A stretch of DNA of 34,241 nt from Glycomyces dulcitolivorans (GCF_003265355.1 NZ_QFRW01000314.1:1-34241), one strand, 5' to 3'; positions 1 through 8,267 are shown, numbered from the stretch's first letter. Translations and numbers: made by a program. Notes: generated from the sequence alone by a model not told the origin.

Positions 1-2
1 GC

Positions 3-659
3 GCCACTCGCGCGGCCGAGGCCGAGCGCCGCCGCCGCGTCGCCGAGGCCACCCGGGCCGCCGAGCGCACCCGCATCGCCCGCGAACTCCACGACGTCGT
101 CACCCACCACGTGACCGCGATGATCGTCCAGGCCGAGGCCGCGCGGTACCTCACCGGCGCGCCCGACCGCCTCGACCAGGCGCTCCAGGCCGTCGGCGAC
201 ACCGGCCGCCGCGCCACCGCCGACCTGCGGCATCTCCTCGACCTGCTCGACCCCGGCCACGACACCGAGCCGCCGAATCCGTCGGCGGGCGGGCTGCTCA
301 CCCTCGTGGAGCAGACGCGCCGGGCCGGGCAGCCCGTCGAGTTCACCGAACAGGGCGAGCCGGCGGCCGCGGCCGGAAGCGCCGACCTCGTCGCCTACCG
401 GGTCGTCCAAGAGGGACTGACAAACGCCCTCAAGCACGCCCGGGGCGCGAACACCAGGGTCCTGGTGCGCCGCAACGAAGACGAGATCGCCGTGGAGGTC
501 AGCTCGGACGGCGCGGCCACTGCGACCGCGGGCACCGGCCGCGGGCTGGCCGGGCTCCGCGAACGCGTCGACGTTCTCGGCGGCGACTTCGACGCGGGCC
601 CCGGCTCCGGCGGCGGGTTCACGGTCCGGGCCCGGATCCCCACGGGGAACCCGTCATGA
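3..659 (+). CDS. NarL-type sensor histidine kinase, 3' part only
   Basis: This is the C-terminal part of a two-component sensor kinase whose 5' end lies outside the window; the frame is open from base 3. It shows a HisKA_3 dimerisation and phosphoacceptor helix with the H-box RELHDVVTHH (bases about 84-113), then an N-box-like VVQEGLTNALKHA and a G-box GRGLAGLRERV typical of HATPase_c domains of this class. The kinase should autophosphorylate on the H-box histidine and pass phosphate to the response regulator that follows. Its stop overlaps the next start as ATGA (656-659), so the two are translationally coupled. The sensing region is not visible, so the signal is unknown. Confidence 0.93.
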   Translation, partial: ATRAAEAERRRRVAEATRAAERTRIARELHDVVTHHVTAMIVQAEAARYLTGAPDRLDQALQAVGDTGRRATADLRHLLDLLDPGHDTEPPNPSAGGLLTLVEQTRRAGQPVEFTEQGEPAAAAGSADLVAYRVVQEGLTNALKHARGANTRVLVRRNEDEIAVEVSSDGAATATAGTGRGLAGLRERVDVLGGDFDAGPGSGGGFTVRARIPTGNPS

Positions 660-1315
660 CCGCGCCGATCCGCGTCCTGGTCTGCGACGACCAGATGCTC
701 ATCCGCACCGGCCTGGTGACGATCATCGACGCGCAGCCCGACCTCGAAGTCGCCGGCGAATGCGGCGACGGTCAGGCGGCCGTCGACCTGGCCCGGCGAC
801 TGCGCCCCGACGTGGTGCTCATGGACGTCCGCATGCCCGTCCTCGACGGCATCGAGGCGACCCGCCGCCTCGCCGGGGACGCCGCGGCCGACCCGGTCAA
901 GGTCCTGGTGCTGACCACGTTCAACCTCGACGAGTACGTGTACGAGGCGCTGCGCGCCGGCGCCAGCGGCTTCCTCCTCAAGGACGCGCCGCCCGCCCAA
1001 CTGCTGCAAGGCATCCGGACCGGCGCCACCGGCGCGGCGCTCCTCGACCCCGGGGTGACCCGCGCCCTCGTCGGCAAGTACGCGGCCCGCATCAGGCCGG
1101 TCGGCGGCGCGCCCGCCGAGCTGCCGCTCACCCCGCGCGAACTGGAGGTCCTGCGCCTCATCGCCGACGGCCGGTCCAACAGCGAGATCGCCGCCGCCCT
1201 GGTCATCAGCCCCGAGACCGTGAAGACCTTCGTCTCGCGCATCCTCGCCAAACTCGGCCTGCGCGACCGCGTCCAGGCGGTCGTCTACGCCTACCGGCAC
1301 GGCCTGGTCACCTGA
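656..1315 (+). CDS. NarL/FixJ-family response regulator
   Basis: A 219-residue two-domain response regulator, probably a DNA-binding transcription factor. The receiver domain (about residues 5-120) has the acidic pair Asp11/Asp12, the phosphoacceptor Asp57 in LMDVRMP, and the conserved Lys in FLLKDAP. The C-terminal LuxR-type helix-turn-helix starts at LTPRELEVLRLIADG and ends in VKTFVSRILAKLGLRDR. It starts at an ATG overlapping the kinase stop, so it is the cognate partner of that kinase. Its last 8 bases overlap the 3' end of the convergent MerR gene. Targets are unknown; no ABC exporter lies next to it inside this window. Confidence 0.95.
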   Translation: MTAPIRVLVCDDQMLIRTGLVTIIDAQPDLEVAGECGDGQAAVDLARRLRPDVVLMDVRMPVLDGIEATRRLAGDAAADPVKVLVLTTFNLDEYVYEALRAGASGFLLKDAPPAQLLQGIRTGATGAALLDPGVTRALVGKYAARIRPVGGAPAELPLTPRELEVLRLIADGRSNSEIAAALVISPETVKTFVSRILAKLGLRDRVQAVVYAYRHGLVT

Positions 1316-2006
1316 CCGGGACCTCCAGGACCGTGACGCCGACACCGTCCTCATCGGTCAGACGCTCCTCCAGAGTCGGCCCGGAGACGGCGAGGCCGTT
1401 GCGCCCCAGCCAGCCGAAGAGCTCCCGGCCGGTGGGGACGAGGCCGAGGTCAGGGGGCACGATCGCGCGGACGACCCGGCGGGCGGGGAGGGTAAGCACG
1501 TCGCCGGACCGGTCGGCAAACGCGGCCGCGAACCCGCCGTCCGGCTCCCCGGTCAGCCAGGTCAGCAGCGCCTCAGGGGCTTCGCCGCACGCGGCGGCCA
1601 ATTCCGCGGGGTGGTCGACCTGTATGCGGCGCACGCGCATCCGCCACTCCCCCACCGCGGTCTCCTGCGGCAGGATCGCGCCCGCGACGGCCAAGCGGTC
1701 CTCGGCGGCGGCCAGCGCGGCGGTCTTCTCGGCGATGTCGCGCCGCAGTGCGTCCACCGTATCGGCAAGCAGCGCAGGGAGATCCGCGTCGGGGGCGTCC
1801 ACGACCTCGCCGATCTGCCGCAGGGTGAGGCCGAGCCGCTGCAAGCCGCGGATGCGTTCGAGCCTGACGAGTTCGGCTGCGCCGTACCAGCGGTAGCCGG
1901 TCTCGCGGCCGACCGCCGCAGGCGGGAGGAGGCCGATCCGGTCGTAGTAGCGGAGGGTTCGCTCGGAGACCCCGGTCATGCGGGCCAGCCTTCCGATGCG
2001 CCACAT
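1308..2006 (-). CDS. MerR-family transcriptional regulator
   Basis: A 232-residue MerR-type regulator. The N-terminal winged helix (residues about 1-70) starts MWRIGRLARMTGVSERTLRYYD and contains the typical GYRWYGAAELVRLERIRGL segment. A dimerisation coiled coil follows (about 80-115), then a roughly 110-residue C-terminal domain that could bind an effector (a GyrI-like fold is possible but not demonstrated). The ATG at 2006 was chosen because GGGAGG lies 8 bases upstream and MerR homology begins there; the frame is open further upstream but has no family similarity. It is divergent from the membrane protein gene at 2065, whose promoter carries an inverted repeat in a lengthened spacer, the classic MerR arrangement. 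Confidence 0.92.
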   Translation of the reverse strand: MWRIGRLARMTGVSERTLRYYDRIGLLPPAAVGRETGYRWYGAAELVRLERIRGLQRLGLTLRQIGEVVDAPDADLPALLADTVDALRRDIAEKTAALAAAEDRLAVAGAILPQETAVGEWRMRVRRIQVDHPAELAAACGEAPEALLTWLTGEPDGGFAAAFADRSGDVLTLPARRVVRAIVPPDLGLVPTGRELFGWLGRNGLAVSGPTLEERLTDEDGVGVTVLEVPVR

Positions 2007-2024
2007 GGTCGTCCACCTCCCGGC

Positions 2025-2056
2025 TTGACCTTCTCCCTGCGTCAGGGTTCTAGCGT
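2025..2056 (+). promoter_or_regulatory. Probable MerR-controlled promoter with inverted repeat in a long spacer
   Basis: TTGACC (2025-2030) and TAGCGT (2051-2056) can serve as -35 and -10 elements with a 20-bp spacer (19 bp if CTAGCG is the -10). Between them is the inverted repeat CCCTG-CGT-CAGGG (2035-2047). MerR regulators are known to act on promoters with 19-20 bp spacers. Transcription would begin near 2063-2065, at or next to the ATG of the downstream gene, which has no Shine-Dalgarno sequence, suggesting a leaderless mRNA. Read from sequence only. Confidence 0.6.
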
Positions 2057-2064
2057 CGCAGGCT

Positions 2065-2676
2065 ATGACCGACGACCGCAATGCCTCCCGCCTCCTCATC
2101 GCCTCGATCGCCCTGATGGCCGCCAGCGCCGCGATCGCCGTCCCGACCGGCCTGACGCTCAATCCCGCCGACACGGCCGCGACCCTTGCAGCGGTGAATG
2201 CACGACCGGCTCTCCACCTGCTGGAACTCGCACTCGACGTCCTCGGTTGGCTGGCCCTGGCCACCGCCGGACTCGCCATGGGCGCCAACGACCGCCACAC
2301 GGTCCCGGCCGGACTGCTCACGCTCGCCGGTGCGGCCGGACTGCTCCACGACGCGGGCAATCTCGCCGTCACCCAGCTCGCCGCCGACCCGGCCGCGACG
2401 ACCGCCGTGACCGCGGTGCTGCTGACGGCGAAGTGGACGGTGAACCTCGCGGGGCTCCTCTGGACCGCCGCCACTGCGGCCGCCGCGTTCGGCGAGTCGG
2501 GAGCGATGCGCCGCACCGGCTTCGCGGCCGCCGCCTCCGGGCTGGCCGCGGTGGTCCTGCCGTGGACGACCGGGACGAGCGGGCCGGGCCCGGTGCTCGA
2601 ACAGCTCGGCTACGTCCTCCACCTGCCTGTGATGGCCTGGTGGGCGGTCCGAGGCCTGCGGCGCTCAGGGCGCTGA
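2065..2676 (+). CDS. Integral membrane protein, unknown function
   Basis: A 203-residue hydrophobic protein with about six predicted membrane spans, at roughly residues 9-28, 50-72, 80-96, 115-140, 150-170 and 180-197. No catalytic motif was recognised. It resembles the general style of small actinobacterial DUF4386-like membrane proteins, but that is only an impression. It lies 58 bases from the divergent MerR gene and is probably the target of that regulator. The ATG has no ribosome binding site and sits right behind the promoter, so leaderless translation is likely. Its role might be exporter-like or stress related; the sequence does not decide this. Confidence 0.85.
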   Translation: MTDDRNASRLLIASIALMAASAAIAVPTGLTLNPADTAATLAAVNARPALHLLELALDVLGWLALATAGLAMGANDRHTVPAGLLTLAGAAGLLHDAGNLAVTQLAADPAATTAVTAVLLTAKWTVNLAGLLWTAATAAAAFGESGAMRRTGFAAAASGLAAVVLPWTTGTSGPGPVLEQLGYVLHLPVMAWWAVRGLRRSGR

Positions 2677-2761
2677 AGTCGAGGTCAGGTCTTGGGAATC
2701 GAACAATCGGACGCGCGGTTCGAACGACCGCATGTCGGACACCGCGTTTACGCTCGGTTCC

Positions 2762-3307
2762 ATGACCATCGCAGAGAAGCCGCGACCGGCCGCGGCCCGC
2801 CCCGGACCGGACGATCCCGGCCCCAAGGCGATCCGCCGCCGCACCGCCCGCGCCCTCCTCCTCGACCGGGACGGCCGCGTCCTCCTCTTCAACCGCGAGG
2901 CGAAGATCCGCGACGTCGGCGACCGCTACTTCTACACGCCCGGCGGCGGCATCGAGCCCGGCGAGAGCCCCGCCGAGGCCGCCGCCCGCGAACTGCACGA
3001 GGAACTCGACCTCCGCGTCGCCCCAAGCGATCTGGGCGAGCCGGTCGCGTCCTGCTACAGCCTCCAGCAGCGCATCGACACCGGCGCGTTCGTCGCCGCC
3101 GACGACACGTTCTTCCTCCTCAGCGCGAGCGCCGAAGACGTCTCCTTCACCTCCCCGGACCACGCCGCACCCGCCGGGCACGCCTGGCTCGACCCCGACG
3201 CCATGGACGCCGCGACCGACCGCATCCTCCCGCGCGGCCTCCCCGACCTCCTGCGCCGCCTCCTGGCCGAGGGCCCGCCCGGGACGCCGATCCACATCCG
3301 GTGGTGA
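2762..3307 (+). CDS. Nudix hydrolase
   Basis: A 181-residue Nudix-family pyrophosphohydrolase. The Nudix box spans about residues 62-84 and follows the GX5EX7REUXEE pattern, seen as GIEPGE, then REL and EEL, so the Mg-binding glutamates are present. Substrates in this family are nucleoside diphosphates linked to another moiety; the exact one cannot be told. The N-terminal 20 residues are Pro/Ala rich and probably disordered. An in-frame ATG at 2732 would add 10 residues. Neither start has a clear ribosome binding site; 2762 is preferred because it is closest to the conserved domain. It is a single gene, transcribed like its neighbours on the plus strand. Confidence 0.9.
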   Translation: MTIAEKPRPAAARPGPDDPGPKAIRRRTARALLLDRDGRVLLFNREAKIRDVGDRYFYTPGGGIEPGESPAEAAARELHEELDLRVAPSDLGEPVASCYSLQQRIDTGAFVAADDTFFLLSASAEDVSFTSPDHAAPAGHAWLDPDAMDAATDRILPRGLPDLLRRLLAEGPPGTPIHIRW

Positions 3308-3395
3308 CACGCGCGGTGCGGCCGTCCCGGATGGACCCCGCGGCGTAGCCTGTGCTGTCGAGCACCGTCCCGTCCGCTGAAAGGCCGAACCGCAT

Positions 3396-5360
3396 ATGAC
3401 CGAGCTGATCCTGTCGGTGTTCGGCATCGCCGTGAACACGGCGGCCGTCGCGTACGTGGCGACGCGCCTGCTGGACGTGCGGTACACGGTGTGGCGCCTG
3501 GTCGTGGTGAGTGTGAGCGGCTACAGCGTCATGCAGTACGGGCTGCTGCCGGCGCTGGTGGCGCCGTACCAGTCCCGCCAGCCCACCGCGGACGAGCTGC
3601 CGGGCACGGTCGCCCTGTGGGGCCTGGTCTTCCTGACCGCGCCGGTCATGGCGATGATCATGCTGGTGGTGTGGGAGGCCGTGATCCCGACCGGGGCGGT
3701 GCCGCCGGTGCGGACCTGGTTCAAGGGGCTGCGCACGCGGCTGCGGCGCACCCGCCGGTACCTCCAGATCCTCGCGATCGCCGCGCGTCACGGCCTCACC
3801 GGGCTGCTGCGCGGGCGGCGCCAGGCGGCGCAGGACGCCGAGATGGCGCGGGCGCTGCGACGGGCGCTCGACGACGCCGGGGTGACGTTCGTGAAACTGG
3901 GCCAGATCCTGTCGACGCGGCGCGATCTCCTTCCGGCCGTGTACATCGCGGAGCTGGCGAAGCTCCAGGACCAGGCCGCGCCGGTCCCGGGGACGAGCGC
4001 GGTGCGCCTCGTCGAGGCGGCCGCGGGAGCGCCGGTCGACGAACTGTTCGCGAGCTTCGACCCCGAACCCATTGCGGCGGCGTCGATCGCGCAGGTGCAC
4101 ACCGCGGTCCTGCACGGCGGCGAGGCCGTCGTGGTGAAGGTGCGGCGTCCCGGTGCGGCGCAGACGGTCGAGCGCGACCTGGACATCATCCGGCGCCTGG
4201 CGCGCAGTCTGGACCGGCACACCTCTTGGGGCCGTTCGATGGACGTCCTCGGGCTGGCCGACGGGTTCGCCGAGGCGCTCCGCGAGGAGGTCGACTTCAC
4301 CGTCGAGGCCCGCAACCTCGCGCAGGTCGCGGCCGCGCACGACAAGCGCCGGGCGGAAGTGCGAGTGCCGCGGCCGCACGCGGACCTGTCGGACGAGCAG
4401 GTGCTGGTGATGGAACGCCTGCCGGGCGTCCCGCTCGCCACGGCGAGGCTGCGCGACCGCGGACTGGACGGGCGCGAGCTGGCGGCGGCGCTGCTGCGGG
4501 AGATGTTCGACGAGATCATGGTCGACGGGATCTTCCACGCCGACCCGCACCCGGGGAACCTCATGCTCCTCGACGACGACCGGATCGGCCTCATCGACTA
4601 CGGGTCGGTCGGGCGCCTGGACCGGGAGCTGCGGGCCTCGTTCGAGGCGATCCTCCAGGCCGTCGACCGCCAGGACGGGCCCGGTCTGGCCGACGCCCTG
4701 ATCGGCGTCTCCAGCCGCCCCGACGAGCTCGACCAGACCGGCTTCGAGCGGGCCCTCGGCTCGTTCATGGCCCGCCACCTCGTCCCCGGCGCGGCCCCGG
4801 GCATCCGCATGTTCACCGAGCTGTTCCGCATCATCGCCAAGCACCGCATCGTGATCCCGCCCGAGCTCGCGGCCGTCTTCCGCACCCTCGCCACGCTGGA
4901 GGGCTGCCTGACGGCGATCGACCCGGGCTTCGACCTGATCGCCGAGGCCCGCGACATCGGCCAGCGCTACGCCGAGCGGCGCCTGCGCCCCTCGGCCGTG
5001 CAGGACCTGGTCATCGAGGAGGTCCACGACCTCCTCCCGGTGCTGCGCAAGCTCCCCCGCCGCTTCGACCGGCTGCTGGCCTCGGTCGAGTCGGGCCAGC
5101 TGTCGGTGAACTTCCGGCTCTTCGCGAAGGCGGAGGACCGCCGGACCGTCACCGCCTGGCTGCACCAGACGCTCCTGACGGTCCTGGCGGCCGCCGCCGG
5201 CGTGATGTCGGTGATGCTGCTGGGCACCGAGTCCGGGCCCGTCCTCACCGCCGACTTCACGCTCTACCAGTTCTTCGGCCTCTCGCTCCTCCTTATCGCC
5301 TCGGTGATGGCCCTGCGCGTGCTGGCCGACATCTTCACCAGGCGGTCCAGAGAGGACTGA
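3396..5360 (+). CDS. ABC1/UbiB (AarF)-family atypical kinase-like membrane protein
   Basis: A 654-residue ABC1/UbiB-type protein-kinase-like protein. Diagnostic motifs are KLGQ (167-170), the Ala-rich nucleotide loop AAASIAQVH (227-235), the catalytic-type Lys in VVVKV (Lys248), HADPHPGN (381-388) and DYG (401-403), which replaces the DFG of ordinary kinases. Three membrane segments precede the kinase domain (about 4-24, 32-56 and 72-97), and two more lie at the C terminus, so it is anchored at both ends. Members of the family support quinone or lipid metabolism and have ATPase activity; the actinobacterial role is unclear. GAAAGG lies just upstream of the ATG. It ends 20 bases from the convergent ArsR gene. 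Confidence 0.93.
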   Translation: MTELILSVFGIAVNTAAVAYVATRLLDVRYTVWRLVVVSVSGYSVMQYGLLPALVAPYQSRQPTADELPGTVALWGLVFLTAPVMAMIMLVVWEAVIPTGAVPPVRTWFKGLRTRLRRTRRYLQILAIAARHGLTGLLRGRRQAAQDAEMARALRRALDDAGVTFVKLGQILSTRRDLLPAVYIAELAKLQDQAAPVPGTSAVRLVEAAAGAPVDELFASFDPEPIAAASIAQVHTAVLHGGEAVVVKVRRPGAAQTVERDLDIIRRLARSLDRHTSWGRSMDVLGLADGFAEALREEVDFTVEARNLAQVAAAHDKRRAEVRVPRPHADLSDEQVLVMERLPGVPLATARLRDRGLDGRELAAALLREMFDEIMVDGIFHADPHPGNLMLLDDDRIGLIDYGSVGRLDRELRASFEAILQAVDRQDGPGLADALIGVSSRPDELDQTGFERALGSFMARHLVPGAAPGIRMFTELFRIIAKHRIVIPPELAAVFRTLATLEGCLTAIDPGFDLIAEARDIGQRYAERRLRPSAVQDLVIEEVHDLLPVLRKLPRRFDRLLASVESGQLSVNFRLFAKAEDRRTVTAWLHQTLLTVLAAAAGVMSVMLLGTESGPVLTADFTLYQFFGLSLLLIASVMALRVLADIFTRRSRED

Positions 5361-5380
5361 GGCGGTGTCGTACCCCTCTG

Positions 5381-5725
5381 CTATTCCTTGTCCTCGGTGG
5401 TCTGCTGGATGGATTCGGCGATGCGCTTGATGCGCTCCAGGCGGGAGTCCCACGCCGAGCCGACGGCGTTGAGCTGCGCGACGGCGCGCGCGAGCTGCCG
5501 CTCGTCGACGCGGTAGCGGCGCTCGCGGCCTGCGGTGCCGGCGTGGACGAGGCCGACGCGGTCGAGCACGGCGAGGTGCTTGGCGACGGCCTGGCGCGTG
5601 ACCGGGAGCCGCTCGCTCAGGCCGGTGGCGGTGCCGGAGCCGTCGGCCAGGAGCAGGTCGATCATGCGACGGCGGGTCGGGTCGCCGACCGCCGACCACA
5701 GGTCGTCGTCGACCAGGGTGCTCAT
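5381..5725 (-). CDS. ArsR-family (SmtB-like) repressor
   Basis: A 114-residue winged-helix protein of the ArsR family. It contains DPTRRRMIDLL, the recognition helix region LPVTRQAVAKHLAVL and the wing GRERRYRVDE. No metal-binding Cys cluster is present, so it is not an obvious metal sensor. ArsR proteins of this type are commonly paired with an SRPBCC protein, as here. The ATG at 5725 overlaps the SRPBCC stop as ATGA, so it is the second gene of a two-gene operon. It probably represses that operon through the two GCAAC...GTTGC palindromes upstream of the SRPBCC gene (6192-6250). Confidence 0.93.
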   Translation of the reverse strand: MSTLVDDDLWSAVGDPTRRRMIDLLLADGSGTATGLSERLPVTRQAVAKHLAVLDRVGLVHAGTAGRERRYRVDERQLARAVAQLNAVGSAWDSRLERIKRIAESIQQTTEDKE

Positions 5726-6177
5726 CGGGCGACCTTCGCGGCGTACACCGGCAGCCGCGGCAGGAAGAAGTCCCAGCCGGCGACGTGGTCGGCGTGCGCC
5801 TGGGCGGCGACGGCCTCGGTCCAGCCGCGCTCGCGGAAGCCGGTCTCGGTCATGCGCAGGAGCGTGCCCTCGCCGTCGGGTTCGAGGTCGAACACGACCA
5901 GGAACGAGTTCCCGGGCGCGGCCTCCTCGCCTTCGGCGTGGGTCCACCGGAACGAGAACGTCCGCGGCGGCCGGGCGTCGACGACCGTGAACTGCTCCCA
6001 CTGGACGGCGCCGCCGTCCTGGTGGAACCCGATCCGGCCGGAGCCGCCCTCGACGGGCGGGTACTCGGCCTCGTCGGGCCACCACTCCTTGAGGTGCTCG
6101 GGGCTGCTGACGACCCCGAAGACCACCTCGGGGGCGGCCTCGATCCGGATCTCGCGTTCGATGCTTGCGTATTCCAT
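5722..6177 (-). CDS. SRPBCC/AHSA1-like START-domain protein
   Basis: A 151-residue protein of the SRPBCC fold (AHSA1-like). It starts REIRIEAAPEVVFGVVSSPEHLKEWWPDE, the usual first strand plus W-containing helix, and ends with a helix containing DHVAGWDFFLPRL. Such proteins form a deep hydrophobic cavity; the ligand is unknown. The ATG at 6177 is preceded by AAGGAG at good spacing. A promoter with TTGCGC and TACCTT 17 bp apart lies upstream and is bracketed by two palindromes. It forms an operon with the ArsR gene, which overlaps it by 4 bases. The pair is widespread in actinobacteria. Confidence 0.92.
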   Translation of the reverse strand: MEYASIEREIRIEAAPEVVFGVVSSPEHLKEWWPDEAEYPPVEGGSGRIGFHQDGGAVQWEQFTVVDARPPRTFSFRWTHAEGEEAAPGNSFLVVFDLEPDGEGTLLRMTETGFRERGWTEAVAAQAHADHVAGWDFFLPRLPVYAAKVAR

Positions 6178-6191
6178 GTCCTTCTCCTTTC

Positions 6192-6250
6192 GCAACCTTT
6201 GGTTGCCATAAAGGTAGCACCCTCGATCCCAATGCGCAACCTTTTGTTGC
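6192..6250. promoter_or_regulatory. Two matching palindromic operators (probable ArsR sites)
   Basis: Two near-identical palindromes, GCAACCTTTGGTTGC (6192-6206) and GCAACCTTTTGTTGC (6236-6250), lie in the divergent region between the SRPBCC-ArsR operon and the P-loop kinase gene. Their centres are 44 bp apart, close to four helical turns. One overlaps the -35 element and the other lies around the start of transcription of the minus-strand promoter, as expected for repression. Assignment to the neighbouring ArsR protein is inference from position. Confidence 0.75.
6211..6239 (-). promoter_or_regulatory. Promoter of the SRPBCC-ArsR operon
   Basis: On the minus strand TTGCGC (6239-6234) and TACCTT (6216-6211) are separated by exactly 17 bases, a reasonable housekeeping sigma promoter. 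It reads into the SRPBCC gene at 6177. The -35 overlaps the upstream palindrome. Confidence 0.6.
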
Positions 6251-6277
6251 GTTGTGTTGGGAGGGTATGAAGGACGG

Positions 6278-6814
6278 ATGCATGCGACCGAAACACCCGC
6301 AAAGCAGGTCATCGCGTTCACCGGGCTGCCGGGGACCGGGAAGTCGACCCTGTCCGAGCGCCTCGCCCGCACCATCCGGGCCCCCGCGTTCGCCGGGGAC
6401 TGGATGCTCGGCGCGATCACGCCCTACCGCATCCTGCACCACCTCGACCGCGACGCCTACATCTCGCTCTACGACAGCATCCTGGAGACCCTCGTCGTCC
6501 GCCAGCTCATGCTCGACCAGTCGGCCATCACCGACGGCATCCTCAACGACGCGACCGCGGCGCGCCTGGGCGCCATCGCCGCCGAGCACGGGGCGAAGCT
6601 CCGCATCGTCGAATGCGTGTGCAGCGACCTCGACCTCCACCGCTCGCGCGTCGACGGCCGGGTCCGCGGCATCCCCGGCTGGCACGAGATCGACTGGGAC
6701 CACGTCGAACGCATGCGCACCGAGTACCCGCCGCTCACCGTCGAACGCCTCCAGGTCGACGCGGTCGATCCGGTCGACGCCAACCTCAGGACCGTGCTCG
6801 ACTACCTCGCCTAG
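6278..6814 (+). CDS. P-loop nucleotide kinase-like protein (AAA_33 type)
   Basis: A 178-residue P-loop protein. The Walker A motif GLPGTGKST lies near residues 17-25, followed by SERLARTI, a layout seen in small AAA_33/shikimate-kinase-like ATPases that phosphorylate small molecules. Downstream, conserved-looking arginine-rich segments (DLHRSRVDGRVRGIPGWHEID) probably form the lid. The substrate is unknown. An in-frame GTG at 6254 would add 8 residues; the ATG at 6278 is preferred as it begins just ahead of the domain, although GGGAGG at 6259 is somewhat far from it. It is divergent from the SRPBCC-ArsR operon and shares the region with the double operator, so ArsR may control it too. Confidence 0.82.
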   Translation: MHATETPAKQVIAFTGLPGTGKSTLSERLARTIRAPAFAGDWMLGAITPYRILHHLDRDAYISLYDSILETLVVRQLMLDQSAITDGILNDATAARLGAIAAEHGAKLRIVECVCSDLDLHRSRVDGRVRGIPGWHEIDWDHVERMRTEYPPLTVERLQVDAVDPVDANLRTVLDYLA

Positions 6815-6830
6815 TCGGTGGGGTGGCGCC

Positions 6831-7080
6831 GTGGCAACGGAATCCCTCACGGCCCCACCCGAGTCCGCGCCCCCGACGCGGCGCGCGGTGTGGATCGCCG
6901 TCGCCGCGCTCGGGTCGCTGCTGTTCACCGCGGTCTTCACGATCCTCGCCGGCCAGCCGTGGACGTGGGCCCAGGTGGCCGGCGGAGCGATCGTCATCGG
7001 CGGGGTCGTCCTCACGAGCGCGGGGACGCTGCGCCGCCGGGGGTTATTCGGGGGCGCCGGGCATCTGCGACGGGTCGTAG
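6831..7080 (+). pseudogene. Possible small membrane protein frame lacking its own stop (uncertain)
   Basis: Starting at GTG 6831, one frame encodes about 70 residues that look like a small membrane protein: a Pro/Thr-rich head, then spans AVWIAVAALGSLLFTAVFTI and QVAGGAIVIGGVVLTSAG, ending in basic LRRRG near 7043. The frame then has no stop and runs on antisense to the VOC and later genes for about 1.8 kb, which is not credible as protein. The other two plus frames stop at 7080 and 7087, so a single-base indel near 7040 would restore a normal end. It starts 17 bases after the kinase stop, suggesting a former or sequencing-affected second gene. The end coordinate is the nearest possible stop, not an observed in-frame one. 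Confidence 0.35.
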
Positions 7081-7454
7081 GACATGAGCTCCCAGCAGTG
7101 GCCGTCCGGGTCGTCCACGGCGCGGTTGTAGAGCCAGCCCATGTCCTGCGCGGGCCGCGGCTCGGTCCCGCCGGCCGCGACCGCGGCCTCGACGAGCCGG
7201 TCGACCTCGTCCTTCGCCTCGGCCGCGAGGGCGTTGATCGCCTCGATCGGGCCGGTGGCGATCTCGCGCTTGGTGAACCCGGAGAACTGCTCGTGGGTCA
7301 TCAGCTGCACGGCGATCGCGTCGCTGAGGACGACCTGCGCGGAGGTCTCGTCGGTGAACTGCGGGTTCAGCGTGCCTCCCAGTGCCAGGTAGAAGGCCTT
7401 GGCGGCTTCGAGGTCGGCGACGGGAAGGTTGATGTAGATCTGCGTGAAGGCCAT
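7044..7454 (-). CDS. VOC-superfamily protein (glyoxalase/bleomycin-resistance fold)
   Basis: A 136-residue VOC protein. It begins FTQIYINLPVADLEAAKAFYLALGG, the usual first beta-alpha-beta module, and ends with the second module YNRAVDDPDGHCWELMSYD, where the terminal Glu (WEL) is a typical metal-ligand position. Family members are metal-dependent lyases, isomerases or dioxygenases, or drug-binding proteins; this short single-domain form resembles predicted lactoylglutathione lyase-like proteins without firm function. GAGGAG precedes the ATG. It follows the AraC-type regulator gene by 48 bases on the same strand, so the two may form an operon; a short GGCCGG...CCGGCC hairpin (7476-7492) sits between them. 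Confidence 0.9.
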   Translation of the reverse strand: MAFTQIYINLPVADLEAAKAFYLALGGTLNPQFTDETSAQVVLSDAIAVQLMTHEQFSGFTKREIATGPIEAINALAAEAKDEVDRLVEAAVAAGGTEPRPAQDMGWLYNRAVDDPDGHCWELMSYDPSQMPGAPE

Positions 7455-7502
7455 CGGACTCTCCTCGGTTCGAGCGGCCGGTCGTTCCGGCCTGGTTCGA
7501 AT

Positions 7503-8267
7503 CTACGGCCGGACCTCGGCGTCGGTCTTGTACAGAAGCGACATCATCTCGTCGCCCGCCGGTTTCTGGAGCTCGGTGGCCTTGCGGCCGACGAACCGGG
7601 CCATGGAGCGGGCGAGGTGCGGCTGGTCGTGGTACCCGACGAGGTGCACGACGTCGGCGGCGGCCTCGCCCCGGCGCAGCAGCATCGCGGCCTGCCTGGC
7701 CCGCTCGATCTGCCGGATCGTCCCCTGGGTCAGCCCGGTCGCGGCGGCCACGCGCCGCTGCACGGACCTGGGCGTGACCAGCAGTGGCGTGTCCCCGGCG
7801 AGGACGTCGGCGACGAGCGGGTCCCTGACGAGCAGTCCGGCGCGGACGAGCCGGTCGGCGAAGACCTCCGCGTTCTCGTACCCGGGGATCTCCCATTCGT
7901 CGCCTTCGAGGACGAACGTGCGCGAGGTGGCGTGCGGACTCAGAACGGCAGTGTCGACCAGCCCCCCGACGGGCAGGTTCCGCAGGAAGGCGCCGTGCCG
8001 GAAGATGATGCCGATCGCGCCGTCCATCTTGCCGCCCATGGGAACCACGGTCGGGTGGGTTTCGGGGCCTCGCACCGACACGTTGGTGACGCCCTCGGAG
8101 GTCCAGGCGATGAGCTCCCAGTTGGAGTTCGCCACCGACACCATCCGCGCGGGCGCGGGCGCGCCGGAGCCGCCGTCCTCCTCCACCTGGTAGACGCGTT
8201 CGACATAAGGGGAGTCGGACGGCCGGTGCTCCAGCCCCGGGATGTCTTCGGGCAGCTCGTGCGCCAC
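7503..8267 (-). CDS. AraC-type transcriptional regulator
   Basis: A 254-residue protein with an N-terminal beta-rich domain (about 1-150, DUF6597-like style) and a C-terminal AraC-type helix-turn-helix region. The latter includes RSVQRRVAAATGLTQGTIRQIERARQA and the second helix pair GYHDQPHLARSMARFVG, which is the conserved AraC signature area. It ends in MMSLLYKTDAEV. It probably senses a small molecule or stress through the N-terminal domain. It lies upstream of the VOC gene on the same strand and may regulate it. The start ATG follows the thioesterase stop at 8292 by 24 bases, so all three genes may be co-transcribed. Confidence 0.87.
   Translation of the reverse strand: MAHELPEDIPGLEHRPSDSPYVERVYQVEEDGGSGAPAPARMVSVANSNWELIAWTSEGVTNVSVRGPETHPTVVPMGGKMDGAIGIIFRHGAFLRNLPVGGLVDTAVLSPHATSRTFVLEGDEWEIPGYENAEVFADRLVRAGLLVRDPLVADVLAGDTPLLVTPRSVQRRVAAATGLTQGTIRQIERARQAAMLLRRGEAAADVVHLVGYHDQPHLARSMARFVGRKATELQKPAGDEMMSLLYKTDAEVRP

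Noticed and set aside
3147-5699. 850-codon minus-strand open frame opposite the UbiB gene
   Set aside because: Arg/Gly/His-rich composition with no domain, fully antisense to a gene with clear motifs.
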